From NCBI GenBank assembly GCA_025210395.1, contig JAOARV010000013.1, forward strand, positions 1-35,205: a stretch of 35,205 nucleotides of DNA, given 5' to 3'. Numbering within the stretch: position 1 is the first letter of the stretch; every line of letters begins with the position of its first letter. Position numbers and translations under genes: made by a program. Origin of the DNA: Marinisporobacter sp. (lineage in GTDB: Bacteria > Bacillota > Clostridia > Peptostreptococcales > Thermotaleaceae). Below are positions 23,537-31,979 of the stretch, piece after piece. The notes beneath the pieces were generated by a model, which saw only the letters and a program-made list of their open reading frames with translations, searched no databases and was not told the DNA's origin.

Positions 23537-26209
23537 ATGAGTAAGCTAACTCCAATGATGAAACAATATTTGGATTTAAAAGAAAAGTATAAGGATTGTA
23601 TTTTATTTTTCCGATTAGGTGATTTTTATGAGATGTTTTTCGAGGATGCTATTGTAGCTTCGAAAGAGCTAGAAATAACTTTAACCGGTAAAAATTGTGG
23701 ATTAGAAGAAAGAGCACCTATGTGTGGTGTACCTCATCATTCTGCAGAAAATTATATTGCAAGATTAATTGAACGAGGATATAAGGTTGCTATTGGTGAA
23801 CAAGTAGAAGATGCATCTGTAGCAAAGGGAATCGTAAAAAGAGATGTAGTAAGGGTAATTACTCCTGGAACAGTAATAGATAGTCATATGCTGGATGAAA
23901 AAGAAAATAATTATATTATGTCAATCTATATAGATGAAAATGGTGCAGGTATATCCTTTGCTGATATTTCTACTGGAGAGTTGAAAACAACAGAATTTAT
24001 AAAGCAGCAGTTTATGAATCCTCTATTAGATGAAATAGCTAAAATCAATCCAAAAGAAATTATCATCAATACGGTAGAGACGGATGGACAGAATATAAAA
24101 AAAGACATAGCAATTGTGTCTACTCCCTATATAGATGTATTTGATAGCTGGGCTTTTGAAAAAGATTATGCGATTAAAAAAATTAAATCTCACTTTAATG
24201 TATTAGGGATAGAAGGCTTTGGAATAGATGAACATGAATATTCTATCTCAGCTACTGGAGCTTTATTTGAATATTTAGAGAAAACTCAAAAGAGTTCACT
24301 ACTTCATATAGGGAATATTAGCTATTATTCATCTGAGAGTTTTATGGTGTTAGATAAATCCACAAGAAGAAATTTGGAGCTTACAGAGACCATGAGAGAT
24401 AAAAAGAGAAAAGGATCTCTTCTTTGGTCGTTAGATAAAACCAATACAGCGATGGGTGGAAGAATATTAAAAAAATGGGTAGAAGAGCCTCTAAAGGATG
24501 TTCATGAAATACGTTTAAGATTAGATGCTGTGCAAGAGCTAAAGGATAATCTATTAGCCAGAGATGATTTAAAGGATTTACTAAAAAATGTCTATGATCT
24601 GGAGAGATTGGTAGTAAGAATATCTTATGGAAATGCCAATGCTAGAGATTTAATTGCATTAAAAGCATCCCTTAAAGCTTTACCTCAAATAAAAGAGCTT
24701 TTAGATGAATTTCAAGGAGAAAAATTAAAAAATATATTGAAAAATATAGATTTAGTAGAAGATGTAAAGGTTTTAATAGAAAAAGCTATTATGGATGAGC
24801 CTCCAGTTACTATAAAAGAAGGAGGAATCATTAAAAAAGGATATAGTCCTGAGCTAGATGAATTAAGAGAAATTGTAAGCAACAGTAAAGAATGGATTGC
24901 AAATTTAGAAAATAATGAAAAAAATGCTACAGGAATAAAATCACTAAAAATAGGATTCAATAAAGTGTTTGGGTATTATTTAGAAGTAACTAAATCAAAT
25001 TTAAATCTAGTACCCGCACATTATATTAGAAAACAGACTCTTGCTAATGCGGAAAGATATATTACGCCAGAGTTAAAAGAAGCAGAGGCGAAAATTTTAG
25101 GTGCAGAGGATAAAATTATAGAATTAGAATATCAACTTTTTATAAAGGTGCGTGAAGAAATTAAAAAGTTCACAAAGGAAATTCAAGGAACAGCTACAGC
25201 TATTGCCGCGTTAGATGCTTTAGTATCTTTTGCAGAAGTGAGTGATCGTTATGGCTATACAAAACCAAAGGTGAATAATGAATTGCTTATAGAGATTGAA
25301 AATGGAAGACATCCTGTAGTGGAGCGGACTATGAATTTAGACATGTTTATAGGAAACGATACATATCTAGATGGAGAGGAAAATAGATTTTCAATCATTA
25401 CAGGACCGAATATGGCTGGAAAATCTACTTATATGAGACAAGTGGCTTTAATAGTACTCATGACACAGATAGGATGCTTTGTTCCAGCAGATGTAGCTAC
25501 TATTGGTATTGTAGATAGAATTTTTACAAGGGTAGGAGCATCAGATGATTTAGCACAAGGACAGAGTACCTTTATGGTTGAAATGAGTGAACTCGCTAAT
25601 ATCTTAAATAATGCAACCAATAAAAGTCTAATTATTTTAGATGAAATTGGAAGAGGGACAAGTACTTATGATGGACTAAGTATTGCTTGGGCAGTTGTAG
25701 AGCATATTAGTGAAAAAGCTATTTTAGGTGCAAGAACACTATTTGCTACCCATTATCATGAATTAACAGAACTGGAAGGACTCTTAGAAGGTGTAAAAAA
25801 TTACTGTATATCTGTTAAAGAAAGTAATGATGATATTATCTTTTTACGAAAGATTATTAGAGGGAGTGCAGATCAAAGCTATGGTATTCAAGTAGCAAAG
25901 CTTGCAGGGGTTAGAGATGAGGTTATTTTTAGGGCTAAAAAGATTTTGACCCAATTAGAAGAAAATGATCTAAACCATAGGAGTATAGAAGAAAATAGTC
26001 AAGAGGCTGAATTTCAAAATACTCAAAAAGAGGAAGTCGTACAAGAAGAAATAGCTGTTGTATGTGAAGAACAAATCAGCTTATTCAATAATAATGATCA
26101 AAAAGTTATAGAGGAATTGAGAAAAATAGATATTCTAGATGTTACCCCTATGGAAGCTATGAACCATTTATATAAGCTTATAAAAATAGCTCAAAATAGA
26201 GGAGCGTAA
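23537..26209 (+). CDS. mutS: DNA mismatch repair protein MutS
   Basis: The 890-residue mismatch sensor has the mismatch-contact motif Phe30-x-Glu32 (GDFYEMFF) in domain I. The ATPase domain has Walker A GPNMAGKST from residue 623, IILDEIGRGTSTYDGLSIAWAVVEH, and ATHYHELTEL. The C-terminal tail (about 800-890) is rich in Glu/Gln, then helical. I start at ATG 23537 because AGGAGG lies just before it; an in-frame ATG at 23516 is upstream of that site. Three bases separate its stop from mutL, so they form one operon. Confidence 0.96.
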   Translation: MSKLTPMMKQYLDLKEKYKDCILFFRLGDFYEMFFEDAIVASKELEITLTGKNCGLEERAPMCGVPHHSAENYIARLIERGYKVAIGEQVEDASVAKGIVKRDVVRVITPGTVIDSHMLDEKENNYIMSIYIDENGAGISFADISTGELKTTEFIKQQFMNPLLDEIAKINPKEIIINTVETDGQNIKKDIAIVSTPYIDVFDSWAFEKDYAIKKIKSHFNVLGIEGFGIDEHEYSISATGALFEYLEKTQKSSLLHIGNISYYSSESFMVLDKSTRRNLELTETMRDKKRKGSLLWSLDKTNTAMGGRILKKWVEEPLKDVHEIRLRLDAVQELKDNLLARDDLKDLLKNVYDLERLVVRISYGNANARDLIALKASLKALPQIKELLDEFQGEKLKNILKNIDLVEDVKVLIEKAIMDEPPVTIKEGGIIKKGYSPELDELREIVSNSKEWIANLENNEKNATGIKSLKIGFNKVFGYYLEVTKSNLNLVPAHYIRKQTLANAERYITPELKEAEAKILGAEDKIIELEYQLFIKVREEIKKFTKEIQGTATAIAALDALVSFAEVSDRYGYTKPKVNNELLIEIENGRHPVVERTMNLDMFIGNDTYLDGEENRFSIITGPNMAGKSTYMRQVALIVLMTQIGCFVPADVATIGIVDRIFTRVGASDDLAQGQSTFMVEMSELANILNNATNKSLIILDEIGRGTSTYDGLSIAWAVVEHISEKAILGARTLFATHYHELTELEGLLEGVKNYCISVKESNDDIIFLRKIIRGSADQSYGIQVAKLAGVRDEVIFRAKKILTQLEENDLNHRSIEENSQEAEFQNTQKEEVVQEEIAVVCEEQISLFNNNDQKVIEELRKIDILDVTPMEAMNHLYKLIKIAQNRGA

Positions 26210-26212
26210 AAA

Positions 26213-28267
26213 ATGAGTAAAAAAATTTACAAATTAGAAAAATTTATTGCTAACAAAATTGCAGCAGGAGAGGTGGTAGATCGACCTAGTTCTGTCGTAA
26301 AAGAATTGGTTGAGAATGCTATTGATGCAAAAGCTTCTAAAATCATCATAGAAATCAAAGAAGGTGGAAAAAGCTATATACGAATTACGGATAATGGTGT
26401 AGGGATTCATGAAGAAGATATGGAAATCGCTTTTGAAAGACATGCTACTAGTAAGATTAAAAATGTTAAAGATTTAGACTCCATATTATCCTTAGGGTTT
26501 AGAGGTGAAGCATTAGCAAGCATTGCATCTGTATCTCAGGTTGAATTAATATCTAAGACGAGGGAAGAACCTTCTGGAACTTATTTAGAATTACATGGCG
26601 GACAGATTATTGAGCATAAAGATATGGGATGTCCTAATGGGACTACCTTTGTTATAAAAAATTTATTTTATAATGTACCAGCAAGACTGCAATTTATGAA
26701 ATCTAATGCTACAGAAACAACCTATATAAGTGATTTAATTAGCAAATATGCTTTAGCTTACCCAGATATTTCTTTTCGCTTTATTAATAATGGAACGATT
26801 GTATTCACCACATCTGGTTCAAGTAGTATTGTCAATAATATTGCTAGCATTTACGGAAAAGAAATGGCAAAGAATATGCTTTATCTTGCAAATAAGAAAA
26901 GTGATACCTTTTCTATACAAGCATATATTTCAAAACCAACTACAACTAGAGGGAATAAACAGCTTCAAGTATTTTTCGTAAATGGGCGATACGTAAAAAA
27001 TAAAATGATTAGTCAAGCTATAGAAGAAGCTTATAGAACCCTCATCACAATTAATAGATTTCCCATATGTTTTATTTATTTAACTGTGCCTCCGGATCAA
27101 TTAGATGTAAATATACATCCTACAAAAACAGAAATACGCTTTAATAAAGGATTAAACATTAAAGAGTTTGTGAAAGATACATTAAAAGAAAGATTGCTTC
27201 GAGAAAATTTAATTCCTAATGTAGGGTTTGAAAGACCTAAGAAAAAAGAAGATGGACATCAAGAAAGAATAATAGATTTACCCAAATTTAAAAAGATGAG
27301 TGAACCAAATGAAATAAAACCTTTTAAAAAAGAAGAAAAAATAATACGGCCTATACAGGTGGAAAAGGTAGAAAATAAAAAGAATATAAAAGATTTAGTT
27401 TTTGAGGATAAATCAACCTATCATGTAAATAATAAAGACGAGAAAAATCATAAAGAAATATTTCCTAAAAAAGAGAAACATTCGAATATTCAGACAGAGA
27501 ATCGGAAAATAAATAGAAAAACTATTGATAATCCACCAATAGATTATCAAAAAACGAAGGATCAAATAGTTACTAATGAAAGAATTCATAAACAAGGAAT
27601 TGATCACAAAAAAGCAAAGCATATAGCAATAAATGAAAATAATATAGAGGTAAAGCATTTAGAGGAGAAAAAACACAATAAAAATACAGATAAAATTCTT
27701 GGAATTCGTATATTAGGTCAGATTTTTAATACTTATTTGATCGGGCAAGACGGTCAGTCTATGTATTTGATTGATCAACATGCAGCCCATGAAAGAATCA
27801 TGTACGATCAATTAATGAAAAATTATCAGAACCAATCTGCTATAAGTCAGAAGCTGCTAGCGCCTATTTTAGTAGAATTGTCTTTTGCAGAATTTGAAAT
27901 TGTAAAGAAAAATATGAATATGTTTACTCAATTAGGTTTTGAAATAGAAGAATTTGGGATAAATGCATTAATTTTAAGATCTGTTCCTGTTTTATTTGGA
28001 AAACCAGAAGCAAAAAAATTCTTTATAGAAATTGTAGATCATCTTCAAAAGAATATTCAATCTAGCTATGATATGAAAATAGAAAAAATCATATCTATGT
28101 CATGCAAAAAAGCTATTAAGGCAAATGATCGATTAGATTCTTTAGAAATTGATCAACTTATGAAACAATTATCAGAGCTTGAAAATCCATTTACATGTCC
28201 TCATGGAAGACCTGTTATTGTTGCTATGAGTAAATATGAAATTGAAAAGAAATTTAAGAGAGTATAG
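26213..28267 (+). CDS. mutL: DNA mismatch repair protein MutL
   Basis: The 684-residue GHL ATPase and nicking endonuclease couples mismatch recognition to strand incision. ATPase motifs: IAAGEVVDRPSSVVKELVENAIDA, ITDNGVGI, LGFRGEALASI. Residues about 345-490 form a lysine/asparagine-rich linker. The C-terminal endonuclease domain keeps DQHAAHERIMYD from Asp521, SCKKAIKAND, and CPHGRP from Cys662. The published motif is DQHA-x2-E-x4-E; here the last acidic residue is Asp532 instead of Glu. Nicking activity is expected, as there is no MutH-type methyl-directed system in view. Confidence 0.95.
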   Translation: MSKKIYKLEKFIANKIAAGEVVDRPSSVVKELVENAIDAKASKIIIEIKEGGKSYIRITDNGVGIHEEDMEIAFERHATSKIKNVKDLDSILSLGFRGEALASIASVSQVELISKTREEPSGTYLELHGGQIIEHKDMGCPNGTTFVIKNLFYNVPARLQFMKSNATETTYISDLISKYALAYPDISFRFINNGTIVFTTSGSSSIVNNIASIYGKEMAKNMLYLANKKSDTFSIQAYISKPTTTRGNKQLQVFFVNGRYVKNKMISQAIEEAYRTLITINRFPICFIYLTVPPDQLDVNIHPTKTEIRFNKGLNIKEFVKDTLKERLLRENLIPNVGFERPKKKEDGHQERIIDLPKFKKMSEPNEIKPFKKEEKIIRPIQVEKVENKKNIKDLVFEDKSTYHVNNKDEKNHKEIFPKKEKHSNIQTENRKINRKTIDNPPIDYQKTKDQIVTNERIHKQGIDHKKAKHIAINENNIEVKHLEEKKHNKNTDKILGIRILGQIFNTYLIGQDGQSMYLIDQHAAHERIMYDQLMKNYQNQSAISQKLLAPILVELSFAEFEIVKKNMNMFTQLGFEIEEFGINALILRSVPVLFGKPEAKKFFIEIVDHLQKNIQSSYDMKIEKIISMSCKKAIKANDRLDSLEIDQLMKQLSELENPFTCPHGRPVIVAMSKYEIEKKFKRV

Positions 28268-28277
28268 GAGGGTGATT

Positions 28278-29216
28278 ATGAAAAAACCTCTTTTAATTAT
28301 TGTTGGTCCTACTGCTGTTGGAAAAACGGAAACATCTATTCACCTTGCAAAAAAATTAAATGGTGAGATTGTTTCAGCAGATTCTATGCAGGTTTATAAA
28401 TATATGGATATTGGTAGTGCAAAACCCACAGAAGAAGAAAAGTCGGGCATTCCTCATTATCTAATGGATGAAATTGATCCTAGAGAAAAATTCTCAGCAG
28501 CAGATTTTAAGGAAAAAGCAGAAGAATATATGGATAAGATTCTTGAAAAAAATAAACTACCTATGATTGTTGGTGGAACGGGTTTATATGTAAATTCTAT
28601 TATATATAATGTTGACTTTACACAAACTACGTCTAACTGGGAATTTAGAAAAAAACTAGAAGATATGGCAAATGAATTTGGCAATGAGTATCTACATGAA
28701 AAGCTCATGGAAAAAGATGAAGAAGCAGCAGCTCGTATTCATCCTAATAACGTGAAGAGAGTTATTAGAGCACTAGAAGTCATTGAAAATGGAGAAAAAA
28801 TGAAAGATTTTAAAAATGATCTAGTGGAAAATGAGGAATATAATTATGTTTTAATAGGTCTTATGAGAGATCGACAAGAGATTTATGAAAGAATCAATAT
28901 GAGAGTAGACTTGATGATAAAGGGTGGGCTGATTGAAGAAGTAAAGAATTTGATGAAGTTAGGGCTTGATGAAGAAGCTATATCCATGAAAGGTTTAGGA
29001 TATAAGGAGATGATTCGATATCTAAAAGGAGAATATGACCTTGAGGAAGCTACAAGAATCTTAAAAAGAGATACACGTCGTTATGCAAAAAGACAAATGA
29101 CATGGTTTAAGAGATATGATCAAATGAAATGGTTTGATTTTGGTAATTACCCATCGAAAAAAGAATTAGAAGAGGATATTCTAAAATATGTGGAAGGAAA
29201 ATTAAACTTTTTATAG
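28278..29216 (+). CDS. miaA: tRNA dimethylallyltransferase MiaA
   Basis: The 312-residue enzyme transfers dimethylallyl to A37 of UNN-reading tRNAs, the substrate then used by MiaB. P-loop GPTAVGKT (10-17), DSMQVYKYMDIGSAKPT, VGGTGLYVNSI and a C-terminal RYAKRQMTWFKR are diagnostic. I start at ATG 28278 behind GGAGGGTGAT, ten bases after the mutL stop; a longer in-frame extension overlaps mutL and lacks a ribosome site. Confidence 0.95.
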   Translation: MKKPLLIIVGPTAVGKTETSIHLAKKLNGEIVSADSMQVYKYMDIGSAKPTEEEKSGIPHYLMDEIDPREKFSAADFKEKAEEYMDKILEKNKLPMIVGGTGLYVNSIIYNVDFTQTTSNWEFRKKLEDMANEFGNEYLHEKLMEKDEEAAARIHPNNVKRVIRALEVIENGEKMKDFKNDLVENEEYNYVLIGLMRDRQEIYERINMRVDLMIKGGLIEEVKNLMKLGLDEEAISMKGLGYKEMIRYLKGEYDLEEATRILKRDTRRYAKRQMTWFKRYDQMKWFDFGNYPSKKELEEDILKYVEGKLNFL

Positions 29217-29253
29217 AATATTTTAACTAAGGACATAACAAGGAGGGGTATTA

Positions 29254-29496
29254 ATGAAAAATGCAATCAATCTTCAAGATATATTTTTGAATCAAGTTAG
29301 AAAAGAACATATTCCTATTACTGTATATTTAGTAAATGGGTTTCAAATAAAGGGAACAGTAAAAGGATTTGATAGCTATACTATCGTATTAGATAGTGAT
29401 GGAAAACAGCATATGATTTATAAACATGCTATTTCAACGATTACACCGTTAAAGGCTATTAATTTTGTACAAAACAAAAAGCAAGAACATGAATAA
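29254..29496 (+). CDS. hfq: RNA chaperone Hfq
   Basis: The 80-residue protein has Sm1 ([23 protein letters not shown], spanning the N-terminal helix and first strands) and the Sm2 motif MIYKHAIST that forms the 3'-U-binding pore. It forms a hexamer that pairs small RNAs with mRNAs. Position after miaA is conserved across many bacteria. The C-terminal tail is short, as in other Gram-positive Hfq. Ribosome site AAGGAGGGG. Confidence 0.95.
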   Translation: MKNAINLQDIFLNQVRKEHIPITVYLVNGFQIKGTVKGFDSYTIVLDSDGKQHMIYKHAISTITPLKAINFVQNKKQEHE

Positions 29497-29506
29497 AGAA
29501 TCCTCA

Positions 29507-29541
29507 AATAAGAACAGCTAAATGTTGTTCTTATTTTTTTT
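29507..29541 (+). terminator. Terminator after hfq
   Basis: AATAAGAACA (29507-29516), 9-nt loop, TGTTCTTATT (29526-29535), T run to 29541. It ends the mutSL-miaA-hfq transcript. Confidence 0.85.
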
Positions 29542-29598
29542 GAAATTATTCTCACTTTTAGGCATATGTTATTATAGTAACTATTTTGGGGTGATAAA

Positions 29599-30543
29599 AT
29601 GGGACATGGTCATAAAGAGCAGGAAGATCTATTAAATCTTCTAGAACATGGTAAAATTACTACTGAGTATGCTATTGGGAGAATTGCTAAAAGCAAAACG
29701 ACAAAAGAAAGTAATCAGACAAATGAAGAAGATTTAAAAGGAATGATGGAAGAGTTAGACGGATTAATAGGGTTAGGAAGTGTAAAGAAATTGGTTAAAG
29801 AGATTCAGGCTTTCATATGTATTCAAAATAAACGAAAAGAAGAATCTCTTATTGCTGATCCATTGGTGCTACACATGATTTTTAAAGGAAATCCTGGAAC
29901 AGGTAAAACTACAGTAGCAAGGCTTTTAGGAAAGATTATGTGTGCTATGGGTGTTCTTGAAAAAGGTCATGTAGTAGAGGTGGAGAGGGCTGATTTAGTT
30001 GGAGAGTATATTGGTCATACGGCAGTAAAGGTAAGAGAGCATATAAGAAAATCTTTAGGTGGAATTATGTTTATTGATGAAGCATATTCTTTAGCGAGAG
30101 GGGGAGAAAAGGATTTTGGAAAAGAAGCTATAGATGCTATGGTAAAAGGAATGGAGGATTATAAAGAAAATCTGATCCTTGTTCTTGCAGGATATAGAGA
30201 TGAAATGGAAAAATTCTTAAGAACTAATCCAGGACTTAAATCACGATTTCCTATACATATAGAGTTTCCTGATTATACTTTAGAAGAGCTTATGAAAATC
30301 GCTGAGACAATGGTTGAAAAAAGACAATATAAACTTTCTATGTCTGCTAAAGCAAGACTTTCAAAAATTATATCAAAAAAAAGAATAGAAGATCCACTCA
30401 GTAGTGGCAATGCAAGACTTGTAAGAAATATTGTAGAAAGAGCTATAAGAAAACAAGCAGTAAGACTACAAAAGTCAGGTAGTTTTAAAAGAGATAATTT
30501 AATTACGCTAATCAGAGAGGATATGACAGAGGGGGATGATTGA
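29599..30543 (+). CDS. spoVK: AAA+ ATPase, stage V sporulation protein K (SpoVK)
   Basis: The 314-residue protein has an N-terminal helical extension, then one CbbX-type AAA+ module: Walker A GNPGTGKT (97-104), Walker B IMFIDEA with Asp160-Glu161, EYIGHTAVKVREHI pore-loop region, arginine-rich GLKSRFPIHIEF and sensor-2 SGNARLVRN. B. subtilis SpoVK is needed for spore maturation in the mother cell; its substrate is unknown. The sequence GCATATGTT (29562-29570) upstream loosely resembles a sigma-E -10 element, but I would not rely on it. Its stop shares one base with the next gene's ATG. Confidence 0.88.
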   Translation: MGHGHKEQEDLLNLLEHGKITTEYAIGRIAKSKTTKESNQTNEEDLKGMMEELDGLIGLGSVKKLVKEIQAFICIQNKRKEESLIADPLVLHMIFKGNPGTGKTTVARLLGKIMCAMGVLEKGHVVEVERADLVGEYIGHTAVKVREHIRKSLGGIMFIDEAYSLARGGEKDFGKEAIDAMVKGMEDYKENLILVLAGYRDEMEKFLRTNPGLKSRFPIHIEFPDYTLEELMKIAETMVEKRQYKLSMSAKARLSKIISKKRIEDPLSSGNARLVRNIVERAIRKQAVRLQKSGSFKRDNLITLIREDMTEGDD

Positions 30544-31151
30544 TGAAAAAGTGTCTTATAGTTGGAAGACCCAATGCAGGGAAGACACTATTTATGATAA
30601 ATTTTGCTGAATATGTGGGACTAAAAAATATAGAAATTAAGTTTCTTGGAAGAGATAAACCCTTAGATTATCAAAAATACACAATAGAAGAAGCAAGAAA
30701 AATATTATCTTCAGATATTCCTTACAAGACAAATTGTCTTCAATCTATAGAAATAAAAATTCCAGTATTAAAAGGAAAAAAAAGCCTAAGGCTTATGGAT
30801 AGTAGTGGTTTAATTGATGGCATCCATAAAAATATTCAAATTCGACGAGCCATGGCGCAAACATTAGGAGCTATTACAGAAAGCAATATGATCTTACATA
30901 TGATGGATGGTTCGCAGATAGATGAAAAGAATATTAAAAGCTCTATTGGAGAAGTAGATTATCAATTAGCACAATATGGTCTTATGAAAGAGGGATATAT
31001 GATTTTGGCCAATAAGGTAGATTTACTTGAAAGAAAAACACCTATTATACAGCTTCAAAAAGAATTTCCTGATCATTACATTATTCCCTTATCCGCACGA
31101 ACAAGAGAAGGATTTGGGGAGGTGAGAAGCTTTGTATGTAGGAGGCTATGA
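30543..31151 (+). CDS. Small GTPase, coupled to spoVK
   Basis: The 202-residue protein is a single G domain: P-loop GRPNAGKT (8-15), G3 DSSG (86-89; the usual DxxG), G4 NKVD (157-160), G5 SAR (184-186). It has no extra RNA-binding domain, so it is unlike Era, EngA or HflX in full length. Translation starts at ATG 30543 in TGATG, overlapping the spoVK stop, and the ribosome site GAGGGGGATG lies within spoVK, so the two are made together. The role is unknown; the link to sporulation is inferred from that coupling. Confidence 0.82.
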   Translation: MKKCLIVGRPNAGKTLFMINFAEYVGLKNIEIKFLGRDKPLDYQKYTIEEARKILSSDIPYKTNCLQSIEIKIPVLKGKKSLRLMDSSGLIDGIHKNIQIRRAMAQTLGAITESNMILHMMDGSQIDEKNIKSSIGEVDYQLAQYGLMKEGYMILANKVDLLERKTPIIQLQKEFPDHYIIPLSARTREGFGEVRSFVCRRL

Positions 31152-31152
31152 T

Positions 31153-31719
31153 GTGATTTTTAAGTTTATTGCGAGCTTACTTAGTGGATTTACTATAAAG
31201 CTTATAGATGATTATGTGGATGATGAGCTTAATGATTTAGATCAAATGAATATCTATAAAACCATTCTCCTCTATAGTATACTTTTTATCATAGTGGCCG
31301 CTGGAATTCATGTAGAATACACGGTAACAATCATAAGTTCTTGTTACATGGTGGGGATGTTCCATGACATGTATATGAAGTTACCTACTAAACTTAGAGG
31401 ATATCAGGAAAGTATCCTATTATTTTTAATCAATGTGTATTTATTTTCTTTTTATGCTATTATTACATCCCTTATAGCTATAAGTATTATACAATTGATA
31501 GATGATTTATGTGATAGAAAATGGGATAAAAAATATGGCTATAAGAATTTTGCTAATCAGTTTGGAAAAGTTGAAATTATTATCATAAGTTTTATTTTGA
31601 TTATTTTATTAGCAATGCTAGAGTATAGAAAGTTACTTATTATAATGATGGCTTATACTTTGATTCATTTCATGTATAAAAAAGCTTTGCATAAAGTTAA
31701 GAGGAGAGAAAACATATGA
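31153..31719 (+). CDS. Integral membrane protein with two Asp-rich motifs
   Basis: About 188 residues with roughly five hydrophobic spans (near 35-52, 55-72, 86-115, 139-157, 159-175). Two similar acidic motifs stand out: KLIDDYVDDELND (16-28) and QLIDDLCDRKWD (114-125). Each fits D-D-x-x-D-x-x-x-D, the kind of metal/diphosphate-binding motif found twice in UbiA-type prenyltransferases, but the protein is much shorter than UbiA (about 280-300). GTG 31153 has GGAGG seven bases before it; TTG 31132, behind GGGGAGGTGA, is a competing start. It follows the GTPase stop by one base. Confidence 0.7.
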   Translation: MIFKFIASLLSGFTIKLIDDYVDDELNDLDQMNIYKTILLYSILFIIVAAGIHVEYTVTIISSCYMVGMFHDMYMKLPTKLRGYQESILLFLINVYLFSFYAIITSLIAISIIQLIDDLCDRKWDKKYGYKNFANQFGKVEIIIISFILIILLAMLEYRKLLIIMMAYTLIHFMYKKALHKVKRRENI

Positions 31720-31913
31720 TTTATGGTATTTATAGTATCATAGTATTGTTCATTTTTTTAATAGGGTATGCCTATGGAAGAAGAGTCGGAATCAAAGAAG
31801 GGTATGAAAAGGGACTCGCTTATTCTCCTTTGAAAATAAAAGAAGATGTATACAACGACTTTAGTTGTCCTCTTTGCACAGACAAAATTGATAATGATGA
31901 GAGAATGTGTTAA
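31716..31913 (+). CDS. Small single-span membrane protein with CPLC motif
   Basis: The 65-residue protein has an N-terminal membrane helix (IYSIIVLFIFLIGYAYG, about 4-21), then a glycine-spaced GRRVGIKEGYEKG stretch. It ends in a cytoplasmic tail with CPLC (Cys51, Cys54) and a last-residue Cys65, possible metal ligands. The ATG overlaps the previous stop (ATGA), so it is translationally coupled to the membrane protein. I recognise no family. Confidence 0.7.
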   Translation: MIYGIYSIIVLFIFLIGYAYGRRVGIKEGYEKGLAYSPLKIKEDVYNDFSCPLCTDKIDNDERMC

Positions 31914-31916
31914 AAT
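31888..31916 (+). promoter_or_regulatory. Promoter of the PLP lyase gene
   Basis: TTGATA (31888-31893), an exact 17-bp spacer and TAAAAT (31911-31916). It overlaps the end of the preceding small gene. Confidence 0.55.
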
Positions 31917-31979
31917 ACATAAGGATTACAGTTATAGCAGTTGATAGATAAACTGGCAAATACAATGGACGGTGAGAAA

